Shown here one piece after another: positions 29,536 through 40,020 of a stretch of 64,000 bases of DNA. The notes beneath the pieces are model-generated. The model worked only from the letters and a program-made list of their open reading frames with translations, was not told where the DNA came from and did no database searches. The stretch comes from Azospira restricta (GTDB lineage: Bacteria > Pseudomonadota > Gammaproteobacteria > Burkholderiales > Rhodocyclaceae): assembly GCF_016858125.1 (NCBI RefSeq), contig NZ_CP064781.1, positions 1,559,501-1,623,500 of the forward strand, read 5' to 3'. Within the stretch, counting starts at the first letter, position 1. Every line of letters starts with the position of its first letter. The translations under genes and the position numbers were made by a program.

Positions 29536-32249
29536 GTCGCGACGACGCGCCGCTGCCGCCGCCGGCGCGCGACTGGCACGCGCTGTCCGCCGACGAGGCG
29601 GCGGCGCATCTCGACACGCATCCGGTGCGCGGGCTGGACGAGGCCGACGCCGCCGAACGCCTGGCGCGCCACGGCGAGAACCGGCTGCCGCTGCCGCCGG
29701 GCAAGAGCGCGCTGCTGCGCTTCGTCGCGCAGCTGACGCAACCGCTGGTGCTGGTGCTGATCGTCGCCGGCGCGGTGACGACCGCGCTCGGCGAGTACGT
29801 CGACGCCGGCGTCATCCTCGGCGTCGTGCTGGTCAACGCGGTCATCGGTTTCGTCCAGGAAGGCAAGGCGGAAGCCGCGCTGGCGGCGCTGGCGCGGGCG
29901 ATGGCGGCGGAGGCCGTGGTCGTCCGCGGCGGCCGCAAGCAGCGTCTCGGCGCGCACGCGCTGGTCCCCGGCGACGTCGTTTTGCTCGCCGCCGGCGACC
30001 GCGTGCCGGCCGACCTGCGGCTGGTCGAGGCGCGCGGGCTGCAGGCGATGGAGGCGTCGCTGACCGGCGAATCGGCGGCGGTCAGGAAGCTGCCCGAGCC
30101 GCTGCCGGCCGACACGCTGCTTGCCGACCGCACGAACATGGCCTACGCCGGCACGATGGTGGTCAGCGGCCAGGGCGTCGGGCTGGTCGCCGCCACCGGC
30201 GGCGCCACCGAGACCGGCCGCATCTCGCGCCTGATCGCCGAGGCGCCCGACCTGCAGACGCCGCTGACGAAGAAGATGGCGGCCTTCTCCAACTGGCTGC
30301 TGCTCGCCATCGGCGGCCTCGCGCTGCTCACCTTCGGCGTCGGCTTGCTGCGCGGGGAGCGCGCCTTCGACATGTTCATGGCCGCGGTCGCCCTCTCCGT
30401 CGGCGCGATTCCCGAGGGGCTGCCGGCGGCGGTGACGATCACGCTGGCGATCGGCGTTTCGCGCATGGCACGGCGGCGCGCGATCATCCGCAAGCTGCCG
30501 GCGGTCGAGGCGCTCGGCAGCACGACGGTGATCTGCTCCGACAAGACCGGTACGCTGACCGAGAACCAGATGACGGTGCGCGAGGTCTGGGCCGGCGGAG
30601 ACCGGCACGAGGTCAGCGGCAGCGGCTATGCGCCCGAGGGGAAGATCGGCGATGACGACTACCCGCCGGCGATCGACGGCGCGCTGCGCGAGCTGCTGGT
30701 CGCCGGCGTGCTGTGCAACGACGCCGGCCTGTTCAGGAAGGACGGGCGCTGGGAGATCGCCGGCGATCCCACCGAGGGCGCGCTGCTGGTGCTGGCGAAG
30801 AAGGGCGGGCTGGACGAGGCGACGCTGCAGGCGGTGTTCCCGCGCCTCGACGTGCTGCCTTTCGATTCGGTGCTGCAGTACATGGCCACCGCGCACGAGG
30901 TCGAGGGCGTGCGCCTCGCCTATGTCAAGGGCGCGATCGAGCGCCTGTTGCCGCGCTGCGGCGACATGCTCGATGCCGCCGGCGACCCGGCGCTGCTCGA
31001 CGTCGCCGCGATCGAGCGGCACGCGCAGGCGATGGCCGGCCGCGGCTACCGCGTGCTGGCGCTGGCACGCGCCGCCTGCGGCGACGGGGCGCTGTGCGAG
31101 GACGCGCTGGCGGCGCAGCCGCTGACCTTCCTCGGCCTGGTCGGCATGATCGATCCGCCGCGGCCGCGCGCGATCGGCGCGGTCAAGGCCTGCCACGGCG
31201 CCGGCATCGCGGTGAAGATGATCACCGGCGACCACGCGCTGACGGCGCTGGCGATCGCCCGCCAGCTCGGCATCGACCCCGGCGCCGGCGGCGCGCTCAC
31301 CGGCCGCGAGCTGGCGGTGCTGGACGACGCGGCGCTGGCGCGGGCGGCGGTCGCCTGCAACGTCTTCGCCCGCGTCGAACCCGAGCAGAAGCTGCGCCTG
31401 GTGCGCGCGCTGCAACAGCGCGGCGAGGTGGTGGCGATGACCGGCGACGGCGTGAACGACGCGCCGGCGCTGAAGTCCGCCGACATCGGCGTCGCCATGG
31501 GGCTGTCCGGCACCGACGTCGCGCGCGAGGCGGCGGCGATGGTGCTCACCGACGACAACTTCGCCAGCATCGAGGCGGCGGTCGAGGAGGGGCGCGGCGT
31601 CTACGACAACCTGGTGAAGTTCATCACGTGGACGCTGCCGACCAACTTCGGCGAGGGGCTGGTGATCGTCGCCGCGATCCTCGCCGGCGCGACGCTGCCG
31701 ATCACGCCGCTGCAGATCCTGTGGATCAACATGACCACCGCCGTGCTGCTCGGCCTGATGCTGGCCTTCGAGCCGGTCGAGCGCGGCCTGATGCAGCGGC
31801 CGCCGCGGCCGCCGCAGGCGCCGGTGCTCGACCGCGCGCTGATCGCGCGCATCGTGCTCGTCAGCGTGCTGATGCTGGCCGGGGCCTACGGCCTGTTCCT
31901 GGTCGAGCTGGCGCAGGGCGCGACGCTGGCCGAGGCGCGCACCGTCGCGGTGAACGTCTTCGTGGTCGTCGAGACCTTCTACCTGTTCAACTGCCGCTCG
32001 CTGACGCGCTCCTTCGTCGCCGTCGGCCTGTTCTCGAACCCCTGGGTGTGGGTCGGCGCCGGCATCATGATCGGGCTGCAGCTGCTGCTCACCTACCTGC
32101 CGTTGATGAACCGGCTGTTCGGCACGGCGCCGATCGGCCTCGCCGAATGGGCCGTGATCGCCGCCGTCGGCTGGCTGGCCTCGCTGGTGGTCGGCGCCGA
32201 GAAGCGCTTCCGCCTGTTCGCGCCGGCCGGCAGGGCGGGCGGCCGATGA
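29532..32249 (+). CDS. Cation-translocating P-type ATPase (P2-like)
   Basis: 905 aa. The N-terminal cation ATPase domain is followed by M1-M2, then the actuator domain with TGES (178-181), M4 with PEGLP (294-298), phosphorylated Asp337 in DKTGTLT, a nucleotide domain, the [13 protein letters not shown] hinge and about six C-terminal helices. Overall it resembles PMR1/PacL-type Ca2+ pumps. However, M6 reads NMTTAVLLG starting at Asn733, where Ca2+ pumps have an N-x-x-T/M-D motif, so the acidic ligand Asp is missing. Other P2 subgroups of uncertain ion use carry a similar motif. Ion specificity is therefore unresolved. It is translationally coupled to dtd (ATGA). Confidence 0.9.
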   Translation: MSRDDAPLPPPARDWHALSADEAAAHLDTHPVRGLDEADAAERLARHGENRLPLPPGKSALLRFVAQLTQPLVLVLIVAGAVTTALGEYVDAGVILGVVLVNAVIGFVQEGKAEAALAALARAMAAEAVVVRGGRKQRLGAHALVPGDVVLLAAGDRVPADLRLVEARGLQAMEASLTGESAAVRKLPEPLPADTLLADRTNMAYAGTMVVSGQGVGLVAATGGATETGRISRLIAEAPDLQTPLTKKMAAFSNWLLLAIGGLALLTFGVGLLRGERAFDMFMAAVALSVGAIPEGLPAAVTITLAIGVSRMARRRAIIRKLPAVEALGSTTVICSDKTGTLTENQMTVREVWAGGDRHEVSGSGYAPEGKIGDDDYPPAIDGALRELLVAGVLCNDAGLFRKDGRWEIAGDPTEGALLVLAKKGGLDEATLQAVFPRLDVLPFDSVLQYMATAHEVEGVRLAYVKGAIERLLPRCGDMLDAAGDPALLDVAAIERHAQAMAGRGYRVLALARAACGDGALCEDALAAQPLTFLGLVGMIDPPRPRAIGAVKACHGAGIAVKMITGDHALTALAIARQLGIDPGAGGALTGRELAVLDDAALARAAVACNVFARVEPEQKLRLVRALQQRGEVVAMTGDGVNDAPALKSADIGVAMGLSGTDVAREAAAMVLTDDNFASIEAAVEEGRGVYDNLVKFITWTLPTNFGEGLVIVAAILAGATLPITPLQILWINMTTAVLLGLMLAFEPVERGLMQRPPRPPQAPVLDRALIARIVLVSVLMLAGAYGLFLVELAQGATLAEARTVAVNVFVVVETFYLFNCRSLTRSFVAVGLFSNPWVWVGAGIMIGLQLLLTYLPLMNRLFGTAPIGLAEWAVIAAVGWLASLVVGAEKRFRLFAPAGRAGGR

Positions 32250-32293
32250 TAAGATTGCCCTCCCTGCCATTCGTCGACCGTTCGAGGATTCCG

Positions 32294-32716
32294 ATGCGTC
32301 CGCTGCTGCTCGCCCTGTCCGCCGCCCTTTCCCTCGTTGCCGTGCCTGCGCTCGCCGCCAACCCGGTGCAGGCGGTCACCGAGTCCGGCAGCGGCGTCGC
32401 GCAACGCCTGGTCGAGCTGTCGACGAAGGACGAGGTGGCGGCGACCGATCCGCGCGTCGCGCAGGCGCAGGCGCAGCTGAAGAAGGCGGCGAAGGCCACC
32501 GGCGAGAGCGAGCAGGCGGTCGCCGCCGCCTGCACCCGCGCCGCGCGCTTCATCTTCGACGCCACCAAGTCGCCGGCGACGCCGCTCGACGTGCTCGATG
32601 CGCTCGCCGCGAAGGGCGCCGGCCGGCCGATGAACGATTCGGTCGGTGCCTACGTCGCGGCACGGCGGAATGCTGCCGGCAAGACGCACGCCGAAGCGAT
32701 GGCGGCGATGAAGTAG
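32294..32716 (+). CDS. Small secreted protein of unknown function
   Basis: 140 aa with a clean signal peptide (1-20, VPALA-AN). The mature part is largely helical and Ala/Lys-rich (DPRVAQAQAQLKKAAKATGESEQAV ...), contains one Cys (CTRAARFIFDATKSP), and ends KTHAEAMAAMK. I do not recognise a family. It follows the ATPase by 44 bases and precedes the exchanger by 68, so it may be co-transcribed. Confidence 0.7.
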   Translation: MRPLLLALSAALSLVAVPALAANPVQAVTESGSGVAQRLVELSTKDEVAATDPRVAQAQAQLKKAAKATGESEQAVAAACTRAARFIFDATKSPATPLDVLDALAAKGAGRPMNDSVGAYVAARRNAAGKTHAEAMAAMK

Positions 32717-32784
32717 TCGCCCGCCGCAAGAGAACGCAAGAACAACCCGTGGCCGCCCGCCGGCGGTCGCCCCGAGGGGGTCCC

Positions 32785-34170
32785 ATGCATCCGCTCCGCG
32801 CCGTCAGCCGCCCGGAAATCCTGCTGCTCGCCTGCCTCGTCAGCCTGCCCTCGGCCTTGGCCGCCGGTTCCGGCGTCGTCGGCGAGAACCTGCTGTGGCT
32901 GGCGATCATCCTGATGGCGGCGCGTCTGTTCGCGCCGCTGGCGCAGCGCATCGGTTTTCCCGCCGTGCTCGGCGAGCTGCTGCTCGGCGTCGTCCTCGGC
33001 AACCTCGGCCTGCTCGGCGTCCACTACTTCGACCGGGTCGCCGCCGATCCCATCGTCGCCTTCCTCGCCGAGTTGGGCGTCATCGTGCTGCTGCTGCAGA
33101 TCGGGCTGGAGACGCGGCTCGACGACCTGATCAAGGTCGGCCTGCGCGCCTCGCTGGTCGGCGTCGTCGGCATCGCGCTGCCCTTCCTGCTCGGCGCCTA
33201 CGTGGTCGGGCCGCTGCTGCTGCCGGGCCTGTCCGCCAACACCTACCTGTTCCTCGGCGCGACGCTGTCGGCGACCTCGGTCGGCATCACCGGCCGCGTC
33301 TTCCGCGACCTCGGCCGGCTGGCCATGCCGGAGGCGCGGATCGTGCTCGGCGCGGCGGTGATCGACGACGTGCTCGGCCTGGTCATCCTCGCCGTCGTCT
33401 CCAGCCTGGTGCAGGCCGGCAGCGTCAGCCTCGCCCAGGTCGGCGGCATCGTCGTCGAGGCGGTGGCCTTCCTCGCCGGCTCGATCGTCGTCGGCCGCCT
33501 GCTCGCCAGGCGCTTCGCCGCCCGCCTGGCGCGGCTGGACCCCGGCCATTCGATGCTCTTCGCGCTGGTGCTGGCCAGCGGCCTGTTCCTCGCCTGGCTG
33601 GCGCACGCCATCGGGCTGGCGCCGATCATCGGCGCCTTCGCCGCCGGCCTGCTGTTCGAGCCGCTCTGGCTGCAGGACTTCGCGACACCGAAGGTGGTCG
33701 GCGAGATCGAGTCGGTGCTGCCGGCGCAGGACAAGCCCGGCGTCGCCGAGCGCATCCGCGGCATCCTGCACAAGCACGCGCAGCACCAGCACGAGCACAT
33801 GGTCGAGCCGCTCGGCTATTTCTTCGTACCGGTCTTCTTCGTGCTCACCGGCATGCAGGTCGATCTGCAGACGCTGGCCGACCCGCAGCTCCTGCTCGTC
33901 GCCCTCGGCGTCACCGCCGCCGCGGTCGCCGGCAAGCTGGTCGCCGGCTTCGCCGCCGGCCGCGGCCACAACCCGTGGGTGGTCGGCTGGGGCATGGTGC
34001 CGCGCGGCGAGGTCGGCCTGATCTTCGCCGCCGTCGGCCGGCAGCTCGGCGTCGTCGACGAGGCGATGTTCTCGGTGATCGTGATCATGGTCATCCTCAC
34101 CACGCTGCTCACCCCGCCTCTCCTTACCGTGCTTCTGCGCCGCCAGGACAATCAAAAAAATGACCGATAA
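32785..34170 (+). CDS. Monovalent cation:proton antiporter, Kef/CPA2 family
   Basis: 461 aa with about 12 membrane helices. Hallmarks are GFPAVLGELLLGVVLGN (about 54-70), FLAELGVIVLLLQIGLETR (92-110), GATLSATSVGITGRVF and the VIDDVLGLVIL segment, whose Asp pair is the ion-binding core. There is no C-terminal TrkA-N domain, unlike KefB/KefC. It probably exchanges Na+ or K+ for H+ at the inner membrane. The ATG at 32785 follows GAGGGGGT. Its 3' end overlaps the next gene by 11 bases. Confidence 0.88.
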   Translation: MHPLRAVSRPEILLLACLVSLPSALAAGSGVVGENLLWLAIILMAARLFAPLAQRIGFPAVLGELLLGVVLGNLGLLGVHYFDRVAADPIVAFLAELGVIVLLLQIGLETRLDDLIKVGLRASLVGVVGIALPFLLGAYVVGPLLLPGLSANTYLFLGATLSATSVGITGRVFRDLGRLAMPEARIVLGAAVIDDVLGLVILAVVSSLVQAGSVSLAQVGGIVVEAVAFLAGSIVVGRLLARRFAARLARLDPGHSMLFALVLASGLFLAWLAHAIGLAPIIGAFAAGLLFEPLWLQDFATPKVVGEIESVLPAQDKPGVAERIRGILHKHAQHQHEHMVEPLGYFFVPVFFVLTGMQVDLQTLADPQLLLVALGVTAAAVAGKLVAGFAAGRGHNPWVVGWGMVPRGEVGLIFAAVGRQLGVVDEAMFSVIVIMVILTTLLTPPLLTVLLRRQDNQKNDR

Positions 34171-35437
34171 GTTTCGCCGCAGCGTGCTGATGCTGGCCGT
34201 CGTCGCCGGCGCCTACGTGCTCTCCTTCTTCCACCGCTTCGCGCCGGCCGGCATCGCGCAGGACCTCGCCGTCGCCTTCCAGACCACCGCCGCCTCGCTC
34301 GGCGTGCTGGCGGCGACCTACTTCTACGTCTACACGGTGATGCAGGTGCCGACCGGCATCCTCGTCGACACCCTCGGGCCGCGCCGCATCCTGCTCATCG
34401 GCGCCGTCGTCGCCTGCGCCGGCAGCCTGCTCTTCGGTATGGCGCCGTCGCTCGACGTCGCGCTGGTCGGGCGCACGCTGGTCGGGCTGGGCGTCTCGGT
34501 GACCTTCATCGCGATGCTGAAGATCATCGCCGTGTGGTTCGACGAGAAGCACTTCGCGACGCTGACCGGCATCTGCATGCTGGTCGGCAACCTCGGCTCG
34601 GTGCTCGCCGGCGTGCCGCTGTCGCTGACCGCGCAGGCGGTCGGCTGGCGCAGCGTGTTCGTCGCCGCCGGCGTGCTCTCGCTGGCGCTCGGCGTCGCCT
34701 GCTGGATCTGGGTGCGCGACCGCAAGGACGGCGCGAGCGAGGCGCACCGGCCGAAGTTCGACCGCACGGTGATCCTCGGCGGCCTCGCGCAGGTGCTGAA
34801 GAACCGCGCCACCTGGCCGGCGACGCTGACCAACACCGGCGTCGCCGGCGCCTTCTTCGCCTTCGCCGGGCTGTGGGCGACGCCCTATCTGGTGCAGGTG
34901 CACGGCTATTCGCGCGACGTCGCCGCCAGCCACCTGTCGCTGTGGTTCGGCGGCTTCGCCGTCGGCTGCCTGGCGCTCGGCACGCTCTCCGACCGCATCA
35001 AGCGCCGCAAGCCGGTGCTGGTGGCGACCACCAACGTCTTCGCGCTGCTCTGGCTGGTCTGGCTGTCCGGCGCGACGATGCCGGTCGGGCTGTCGATGGC
35101 GCTGTTCGCGCTGATGGGGCTGGCCACCGCCGGCTTCAGCCTGACCTGGGCCTGCGCCAAGGAGGTGAACCCCCCGCTGCTGTCCGGCATGTCGACCTCG
35201 GTCGCCAACATGGGCGGCTTCCTCGCCGGCGCGCTGCTGCAGCCGCTGTTCGGCTGGGTGATGGACCTCGGCTGGCAGGGCGGCATGCTCGGCGGCGCGC
35301 GCTTCTACGGCATCGAGGCCTGGCGCGGCGGCCTCGCGGTGATCGCCGCCAGCGCCTGCCTCGGCGCCGCGGCGGCGTGGTGGGTGCAGGAGACCCGCTG
35401 CCGCAACGTCTGGCGCGGGGACGGTCACGGCGGCTGA
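34160..35437 (+). CDS. Major facilitator superfamily transporter
   Basis: 425 aa with 12 predicted helices. The N-terminus YVLSFFHRFAPAGIAQDLA and the loop 2-3 region DTLGPRRILLIGA are typical of MFS anion/organic-acid carriers. The central loop (about 190-210) carries RDRKDGASEAHRPKFDR. It overlaps the antiporter gene by 11 bases, which implies co-expression. Substrate unknown. About 65 bases separate it from the histidine kinase gene. Confidence 0.88.
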   Translation: MTDKFRRSVLMLAVVAGAYVLSFFHRFAPAGIAQDLAVAFQTTAASLGVLAATYFYVYTVMQVPTGILVDTLGPRRILLIGAVVACAGSLLFGMAPSLDVALVGRTLVGLGVSVTFIAMLKIIAVWFDEKHFATLTGICMLVGNLGSVLAGVPLSLTAQAVGWRSVFVAAGVLSLALGVACWIWVRDRKDGASEAHRPKFDRTVILGGLAQVLKNRATWPATLTNTGVAGAFFAFAGLWATPYLVQVHGYSRDVAASHLSLWFGGFAVGCLALGTLSDRIKRRKPVLVATTNVFALLWLVWLSGATMPVGLSMALFALMGLATAGFSLTWACAKEVNPPLLSGMSTSVANMGGFLAGALLQPLFGWVMDLGWQGGMLGGARFYGIEAWRGGLAVIAASACLGAAAAWWVQETRCRNVWRGDGHGG

Positions 35438-35502
35438 CGGTGGCGGGGGGCGCCGCATCCGCGGTACCCTTGGCGCATTCATCGGCATGACAAGGACCTG
35501 AG

Positions 35503-38436
35503 GTGGAACGAGGGGCGGACGGGGATTCGGCGCGGTCCGCGCCGGCGACGGGACGGCCGCGGCGCGACTGGCTGCTGCCGGGGGTCGCCGCCGCCTTCCT
35601 GATCGCCGCGCTGTTCTCCACCGGCGTCGTCGTGGTCGTCCAGGAAGTCCGCCGCCACGAGGCCGAGGGCCGCGCCTGGCAGCTGGCAAGCGCGGTCGCG
35701 CACGACTTCGCCGAGCGCCTCGACCGTTCGCTGTCGGCCTCCTACGCGCTGGCGACGCTGGTCCGCCAGGGGCAGGGCCGGATCGAGAATTTCGATGCGC
35801 TGGCGACCGAGATGATCCGCGTCTACGGCGGCATCTCCGCGCTGCAGCTGGCGCCCGGCGGCACCATCACGCAGGTCTCGCCGCTCGCCGGCAACGAGGC
35901 GGCGCTCGGCTTCTCGCCGCTCAACGACCCGAAGCAGGGGCCGGAGACACGGCGCGTGATCGCCGAGCGCAGGCTCGGCCTGACCGGCCCGTTCGAGCTG
36001 CGCCAGGGCGGCGTCGGCGTCGTCGGCCGGCATCCGATCTTCCTCCCCGACGAGCAGGGGCGCGAGCAGTTCTGGGGGCTGACGCAGGTGCTGATCCGCA
36101 TCCCCGACCTGCTCGCGGCGACGCGCGTCAACGCGCTGGTCGAAGGCGGCTACGCCTACGAGCTGTGGCGCTTCCGTCCCGACGACGGCAGCCGTCACGT
36201 CTTCGCCAGCAGCGGCGGCAACCTCGCCGGGCGGCCGGTCGAGGTGCAGATCCCGGTGCCGAACGGGCACTGGACGCTGAGCATCGCGCCGGTGCGCGGC
36301 TGGCTGGCGCCGCTCGACATCGCCGTCGGCGGCGTCTCGGTGATCGTCTTCAGCCTGCTCGTGGCCTTTGCCGTCTACCTGCTGCTGCGCCAGCCTCACC
36401 TGCTGCGCCGCGAGGTCGAGCGGCAGACCGAGGCGCTGCGCGCGAGCGAGGCGCAGTACCGCGCGCTGTTCGACAACAACCCGCTGCCGATGGTGGTCTA
36501 CGAGCCGCGCCGGCAGTTCATCCTCGACGCCAACCGCGCCTTTCTCGCCGGCTACGGCTTCGCGGCCGAGACGCTGCGCGCGATGCGCCTGCCCGACCTC
36601 TATCCGGAGGAGGAGCGCAGCCGGCTCGCCGACTACTTCGCCGAGCTCTCGCCGGGGCTGCAGCGCTGCGGCGAGTGGCACCTGCGCGGCAAGGACGGGC
36701 GCGTCGTCGACGCCGAGGTGACCGTACTCGACGTCGTCTACGAGGGGCGGCGGGCGCGGCTGATGCTGGCCGAGGACATCACCGAACGGAAGCGTGCCGA
36801 GGCGGCGTTGCGCCTGCAGAACTCGTGGCTGAAATCGGTGCTGACGCATTTCCCCGGCGGCGTCTCGGTGGTCGACAAGAATCTGCGCCTGGTCGAATGG
36901 AACGAGGAATTCCGCCGTCTGCTCGACTTCCCGCGCGAGATGTTCACCGCCGAACCGTGCACCATCGAGGACTTCGTGCGCTACAACGCGCTGCGCGGCG
37001 AATACGGCGACGTCGACCCCGACGCCTACGTGGCGGCGGCGATGGAGCGCGTGCGCCAGAACGTGCCGCACCACTTCGAGCGCACGCGGCCGGACGGCAC
37101 CGTGCTCGAGGTGCGCGGCACGCCGCTGCCGGACGGCGGCTTCGTCACCTCCTACACCGACATCACCGAAAGGAAGCGCGCCGAGGCGCGGCTGCTCGCC
37201 GCCAACCAGCGCTATGAGGAGCTCAACGCCGAACTCGAGGCGCGTGTCGCCGAACGCACGCAGCGCCTCGCCGCCGAGGTCGAGGAGCGGCGGCTGGCGG
37301 AGGCGGCGGTGCGGCAGTCGGCGGAATGGCTGCGCGAGATCATCGACACGATGGCCTCCGGCATCCTGCTGTGGGACCACGCGCAGCGGCTGGCGGCGTG
37401 GAACGAGGCGTTCAAGCGGCTCTACCCCCACTCGACCGACCTGCTGCGGGTCGGGGTTCACCGCGACGAGCTGCGCCGCGGCATGGAGGAACGCGGCGAC
37501 GTGCTGCGCAGCGACGACGCCGGCAGCGACTGGGAGCGCATCGGCGAGTGGGAGCGTGTGCTGCCCGACGGCCGCATCGTCCGCATCGAGCGGCTGGCGA
37601 CCTCCGAGGGCGGCCGCCTGGTGCTGCAGACCGACATCACCGACCTGCGCCGGACCAAGGAAGTCCTCGCCCGCAACGAGCGCATGGCCTCGCTCGGCAA
37701 CCTCGTCGCCGGCATCGCGCACGAGATCAACACGCCGATCGGCAACGCGCTGATGGTCGCTTCGGCGATGGGGCACCGCATCGCCGAGTTCGACGCGGCG
37801 CTGGCCTCCGGGCCGCTGCGCCGCTCGGTGCTGGATGCCTTCGTCAACAGCGTGCGCGAATCGGACGACCTGCTCGAGCGCAACCTGCTGCGCGCCGCCA
37901 ACCTGATCCAGAACTTCAAGCAGGTGGCGGTCGACCAGACCAGCGACCGGCGCCGCGAGTTCGACCTGGCGACGGTGCTCGAGGAGGTGCGGATGACGCT
38001 GCTGCCGCGCCTCAAGCACAGCCCCTACCGGCTCGACCTCGAGTCCGAGGTCGGCCTGCGCCTCGACAGCTATCCCGGCGCCCTCGGCCAGATCGTCACC
38101 AACCTGGTCGAGAACGCGCTGCTGCACGCCTTCGACGGGCGCGAAGCGGGCCTCATCCGCGTGCGTGCCCGGGCGCTGCCCGACGCGCGCGTCGAGATCG
38201 TCTTCGCCGACGACGGCAACGGCATCCCGGCCGAACTGCTGCCGCGCGTTTTCGATCCCTTCTTCACCACCCGCCTCGGCAAAGGGGGCAGCGGCCTCGG
38301 CCTGTCGATCGTCCTCAACCTGGTGCGCGATCTGCTCGGCGGCGACATCGTCGTCGCCAGCATGCTCGGCGAGGGTACCCGCTTTACCATCACGCTGCCG
38401 CAGAAGGCGCCGCTGCAGGCCGATGCCGCCGCCTGA
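35503..38436 (+). CDS. CHASE-PAS sensor histidine kinase
   Basis: 977 aa. TM1 is at about 24-46, then comes a periplasmic CHASE domain (about 90-210, with GGISALQLAPGG and FSPLNDPKQG), and TM2 at about 272-294. Three PAS units follow (about 310-425, 435-555, 605-715), with a coiled-coil linker LNAELEARVAERTQRLAAEVEERR near 575. The kinase core has phosphoacceptor His740 (GIAHEINTPIGNA) and an HATPase with DDGNG and GSGLGLSI. The HEIN motif and lack of a receiver place it with NtrB/DctB-like kinases. CHASE domains bind small extracellular ligands; which one is unknown. No response regulator gene is adjacent. The start is a GTG at 35503. A strong terminator follows. Confidence 0.9.
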   Translation: MERGADGDSARSAPATGRPRRDWLLPGVAAAFLIAALFSTGVVVVVQEVRRHEAEGRAWQLASAVAHDFAERLDRSLSASYALATLVRQGQGRIENFDALATEMIRVYGGISALQLAPGGTITQVSPLAGNEAALGFSPLNDPKQGPETRRVIAERRLGLTGPFELRQGGVGVVGRHPIFLPDEQGREQFWGLTQVLIRIPDLLAATRVNALVEGGYAYELWRFRPDDGSRHVFASSGGNLAGRPVEVQIPVPNGHWTLSIAPVRGWLAPLDIAVGGVSVIVFSLLVAFAVYLLLRQPHLLRREVERQTEALRASEAQYRALFDNNPLPMVVYEPRRQFILDANRAFLAGYGFAAETLRAMRLPDLYPEEERSRLADYFAELSPGLQRCGEWHLRGKDGRVVDAEVTVLDVVYEGRRARLMLAEDITERKRAEAALRLQNSWLKSVLTHFPGGVSVVDKNLRLVEWNEEFRRLLDFPREMFTAEPCTIEDFVRYNALRGEYGDVDPDAYVAAAMERVRQNVPHHFERTRPDGTVLEVRGTPLPDGGFVTSYTDITERKRAEARLLAANQRYEELNAELEARVAERTQRLAAEVEERRLAEAAVRQSAEWLREIIDTMASGILLWDHAQRLAAWNEAFKRLYPHSTDLLRVGVHRDELRRGMEERGDVLRSDDAGSDWERIGEWERVLPDGRIVRIERLATSEGGRLVLQTDITDLRRTKEVLARNERMASLGNLVAGIAHEINTPIGNALMVASAMGHRIAEFDAALASGPLRRSVLDAFVNSVRESDDLLERNLLRAANLIQNFKQVAVDQTSDRRREFDLATVLEEVRMTLLPRLKHSPYRLDLESEVGLRLDSYPGALGQIVTNLVENALLHAFDGREAGLIRVRARALPDARVEIVFADDGNGIPAELLPRVFDPFFTTRLGKGGSGLGLSIVLNLVRDLLGGDIVVASMLGEGTRFTITLPQKAPLQADAAA

Positions 38437-38567
38437 GGCGGCGGTTGCGCATTCATCTCAACGTGATGTATTGTTGACCCGAATCCGGCGTCCGGGTCCT
38501 TCATCTCCGGGCGCCGGCATTTCCTCTCCACCGTCACCCAACCCCCCCGGGTGGTGGCTGGTTTATG

Positions 38568-38604
38568 CCCGCGGGCGCTTCGGCGTGCCGCGGGTTTTCT
38601 TTTT
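38568..38604 (+). terminator. Rho-independent terminator after the CHASE histidine kinase
   Basis: CCCGCGG (38568-38574) pairs with CCGCGGG (38587-38593), with an inner CGC-TTCG-GCG extension, and is followed by TTTTCTTTTT. It lies 130 bases after the stop codon. The rest of the 38437-38690 gap shows only a TAAAAT -10-like box at 38633-38638 for the next gene. Confidence 0.85.
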
Positions 38605-38690
38605 CGGCCGGCCCGGTGCCGGTGTTTGCCGGTAAAATCGCGGGTTGTCGCGCGCCTTCGCAGACAAAACAAGAGACGGAGTTTTTCCCG

Positions 38691-39119
38691 ATGACCGACA
38701 AGCAGCTGCCGCCGCTCGAGAAGCAGGATTTCGAGCTTCTCGCCGATTTCCGCTACCAGATCCGCAAGTTCCTCCGCTTCTCCGAGAACGTCACGCGCAA
38801 GGCCGGCATCACGCCGCTGCAGTACCTGATGCTGCTCAACATCAAGGGCTACCCCGGCCGCGAGTGGGCGACCATCGGCGAACTCGCCGAGCGCCTGCAG
38901 GCGCAGCACCACGGCGTCGTTGCGCTGGTCTCGCGCTGCGAGAAGCAGGGCTTCGTCGAGCGCCGCCGCTCGACCGAGGACCGCCGCCGGATCGAGGTGC
39001 GCCTGCTGCCGAAAGGCGAGGAATACGTCGCCCGGCTGGCCGGCGAGCACCGCAAGCAGCTGATCGCGCTGAACGGCCGCTTCAGCGTGCCGACCGCGAC
39101 CTCGTTCTCCCACCACTGA
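38691..39119 (+). CDS. MarR-family transcriptional regulator
   Basis: 142 aa winged-helix protein with ATIGELAERLQAQHHGVVALVSRCEKQGFVERRRSTEDRRRIEVRLLPKG (about 63-112) as the DNA-binding part. The DRRR wing is typical of MarR. It precedes two tandem beta-hydroxyacid dehydrogenase genes by 25 bases in the same direction and probably regulates or is co-transcribed with them. Start ATG 38691; upstream in-frame codons would run through the terminator. Confidence 0.88.
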   Translation: MTDKQLPPLEKQDFELLADFRYQIRKFLRFSENVTRKAGITPLQYLMLLNIKGYPGREWATIGELAERLQAQHHGVVALVSRCEKQGFVERRRSTEDRRRIEVRLLPKGEEYVARLAGEHRKQLIALNGRFSVPTATSFSHH

Positions 39120-39144
39120 GCGGCGCCGCCGCCGGAGCGCAGCG

Positions 39145-40020
39145 ATGAAGATCGGATTCCTCGGGCTCGGCATCATGGGCCGGCCGATGGCGTTGAACCT
39201 GCTGCAGGGCGGGCACGAGCTGGTCGTCTGGGCGCGCCGCGCCGAATCGATGGCGCCGCTGGCCGCGGCCGGCGCGCAGACCGGCAGCAGCCCGGCCGAC
39301 GTCGCCGGCCGCGTCGAGGTCGTCATCTCGATGGTCGCCGACGCGCCCGACGTCGCTGCGGTGATGCTCGGCGAGCGCGGCGTCGCTGCCGGCGCCCGGC
39401 CCGGGCTGGTGGCGGTCGACATGAGCACGATCGCGCCGGCGGCGGCGAAGGACATCGCCGCGCGGCTGCGCGACCAGGGCATCGCCTTCGTCGACGCGCC
39501 GGTCTCCGGCGGCGAGGTCGGCGCCATCGCCGGCACCTTGTCGATCATGGCCGGCGGCCGTGCCGAGGCCTTCGCCAAGGCGAAGCCGGCCTTCGACTGC
39601 ATGGGCCGGAACGTCGTGCACGTCGGCGACTGCGGCGCCGGGCAGGTGGCCAAGGCCTGCAACCAGATCGTCACCGGCATGGGCGTGATGGCGGTGGCCG
39701 AGGCGCTGTGCTTCGCGCAGAAGGCCGGTGCCGATCCGGCGAGGGTGCGCGAGGCGCTGCTGGGCGGCTTCGCCTACTCGAAGATCCTGGAAAACCACGG
39801 CCAGCGCATGCTCGATCGCAATTTCCTGCCGGGCTTCAAGAGCTGGATGCACCAGAAGGACCTGAACATCGTCATGCAGAGCGCGCACGAGCTCGGGCTG
39901 ATGCTGCCCGGCGCCGCGGCGACCGCGCAGATGTTCAACGCGATGGTCGGCTCCGGCCTCGGCGAGGAGGATTCGATCGCCGTGCTGAAGCTGCTCGAGA
40001 AGCTCTCCGGCCAGTCATGA
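39145..40020 (+). CDS. 2-hydroxy-3-oxopropionate reductase-like dehydrogenase (GarR/GlxR), copy 1
   Basis: 291 aa member of the beta-hydroxyacid dehydrogenase family. The NAD(P) loop GLGIMGRPM is at 7-15. The substrate motif DAPVSGGEVGA is near 117-127, the catalytic Lys lies in GQVAKACNQI (about 168-177), and the KDLNIVMQ segment near the C-terminus matches the family. It probably interconverts tartronate semialdehyde and D-glycerate or a similar pair. Its ATGA overlap with the next gene shows translational coupling to a paralogue. Confidence 0.85.
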   Translation: MKIGFLGLGIMGRPMALNLLQGGHELVVWARRAESMAPLAAAGAQTGSSPADVAGRVEVVISMVADAPDVAAVMLGERGVAAGARPGLVAVDMSTIAPAAAKDIAARLRDQGIAFVDAPVSGGEVGAIAGTLSIMAGGRAEAFAKAKPAFDCMGRNVVHVGDCGAGQVAKACNQIVTGMGVMAVAEALCFAQKAGADPARVREALLGGFAYSKILENHGQRMLDRNFLPGFKSWMHQKDLNIVMQSAHELGLMLPGAAATAQMFNAMVGSGLGEEDSIAVLKLLEKLSGQS

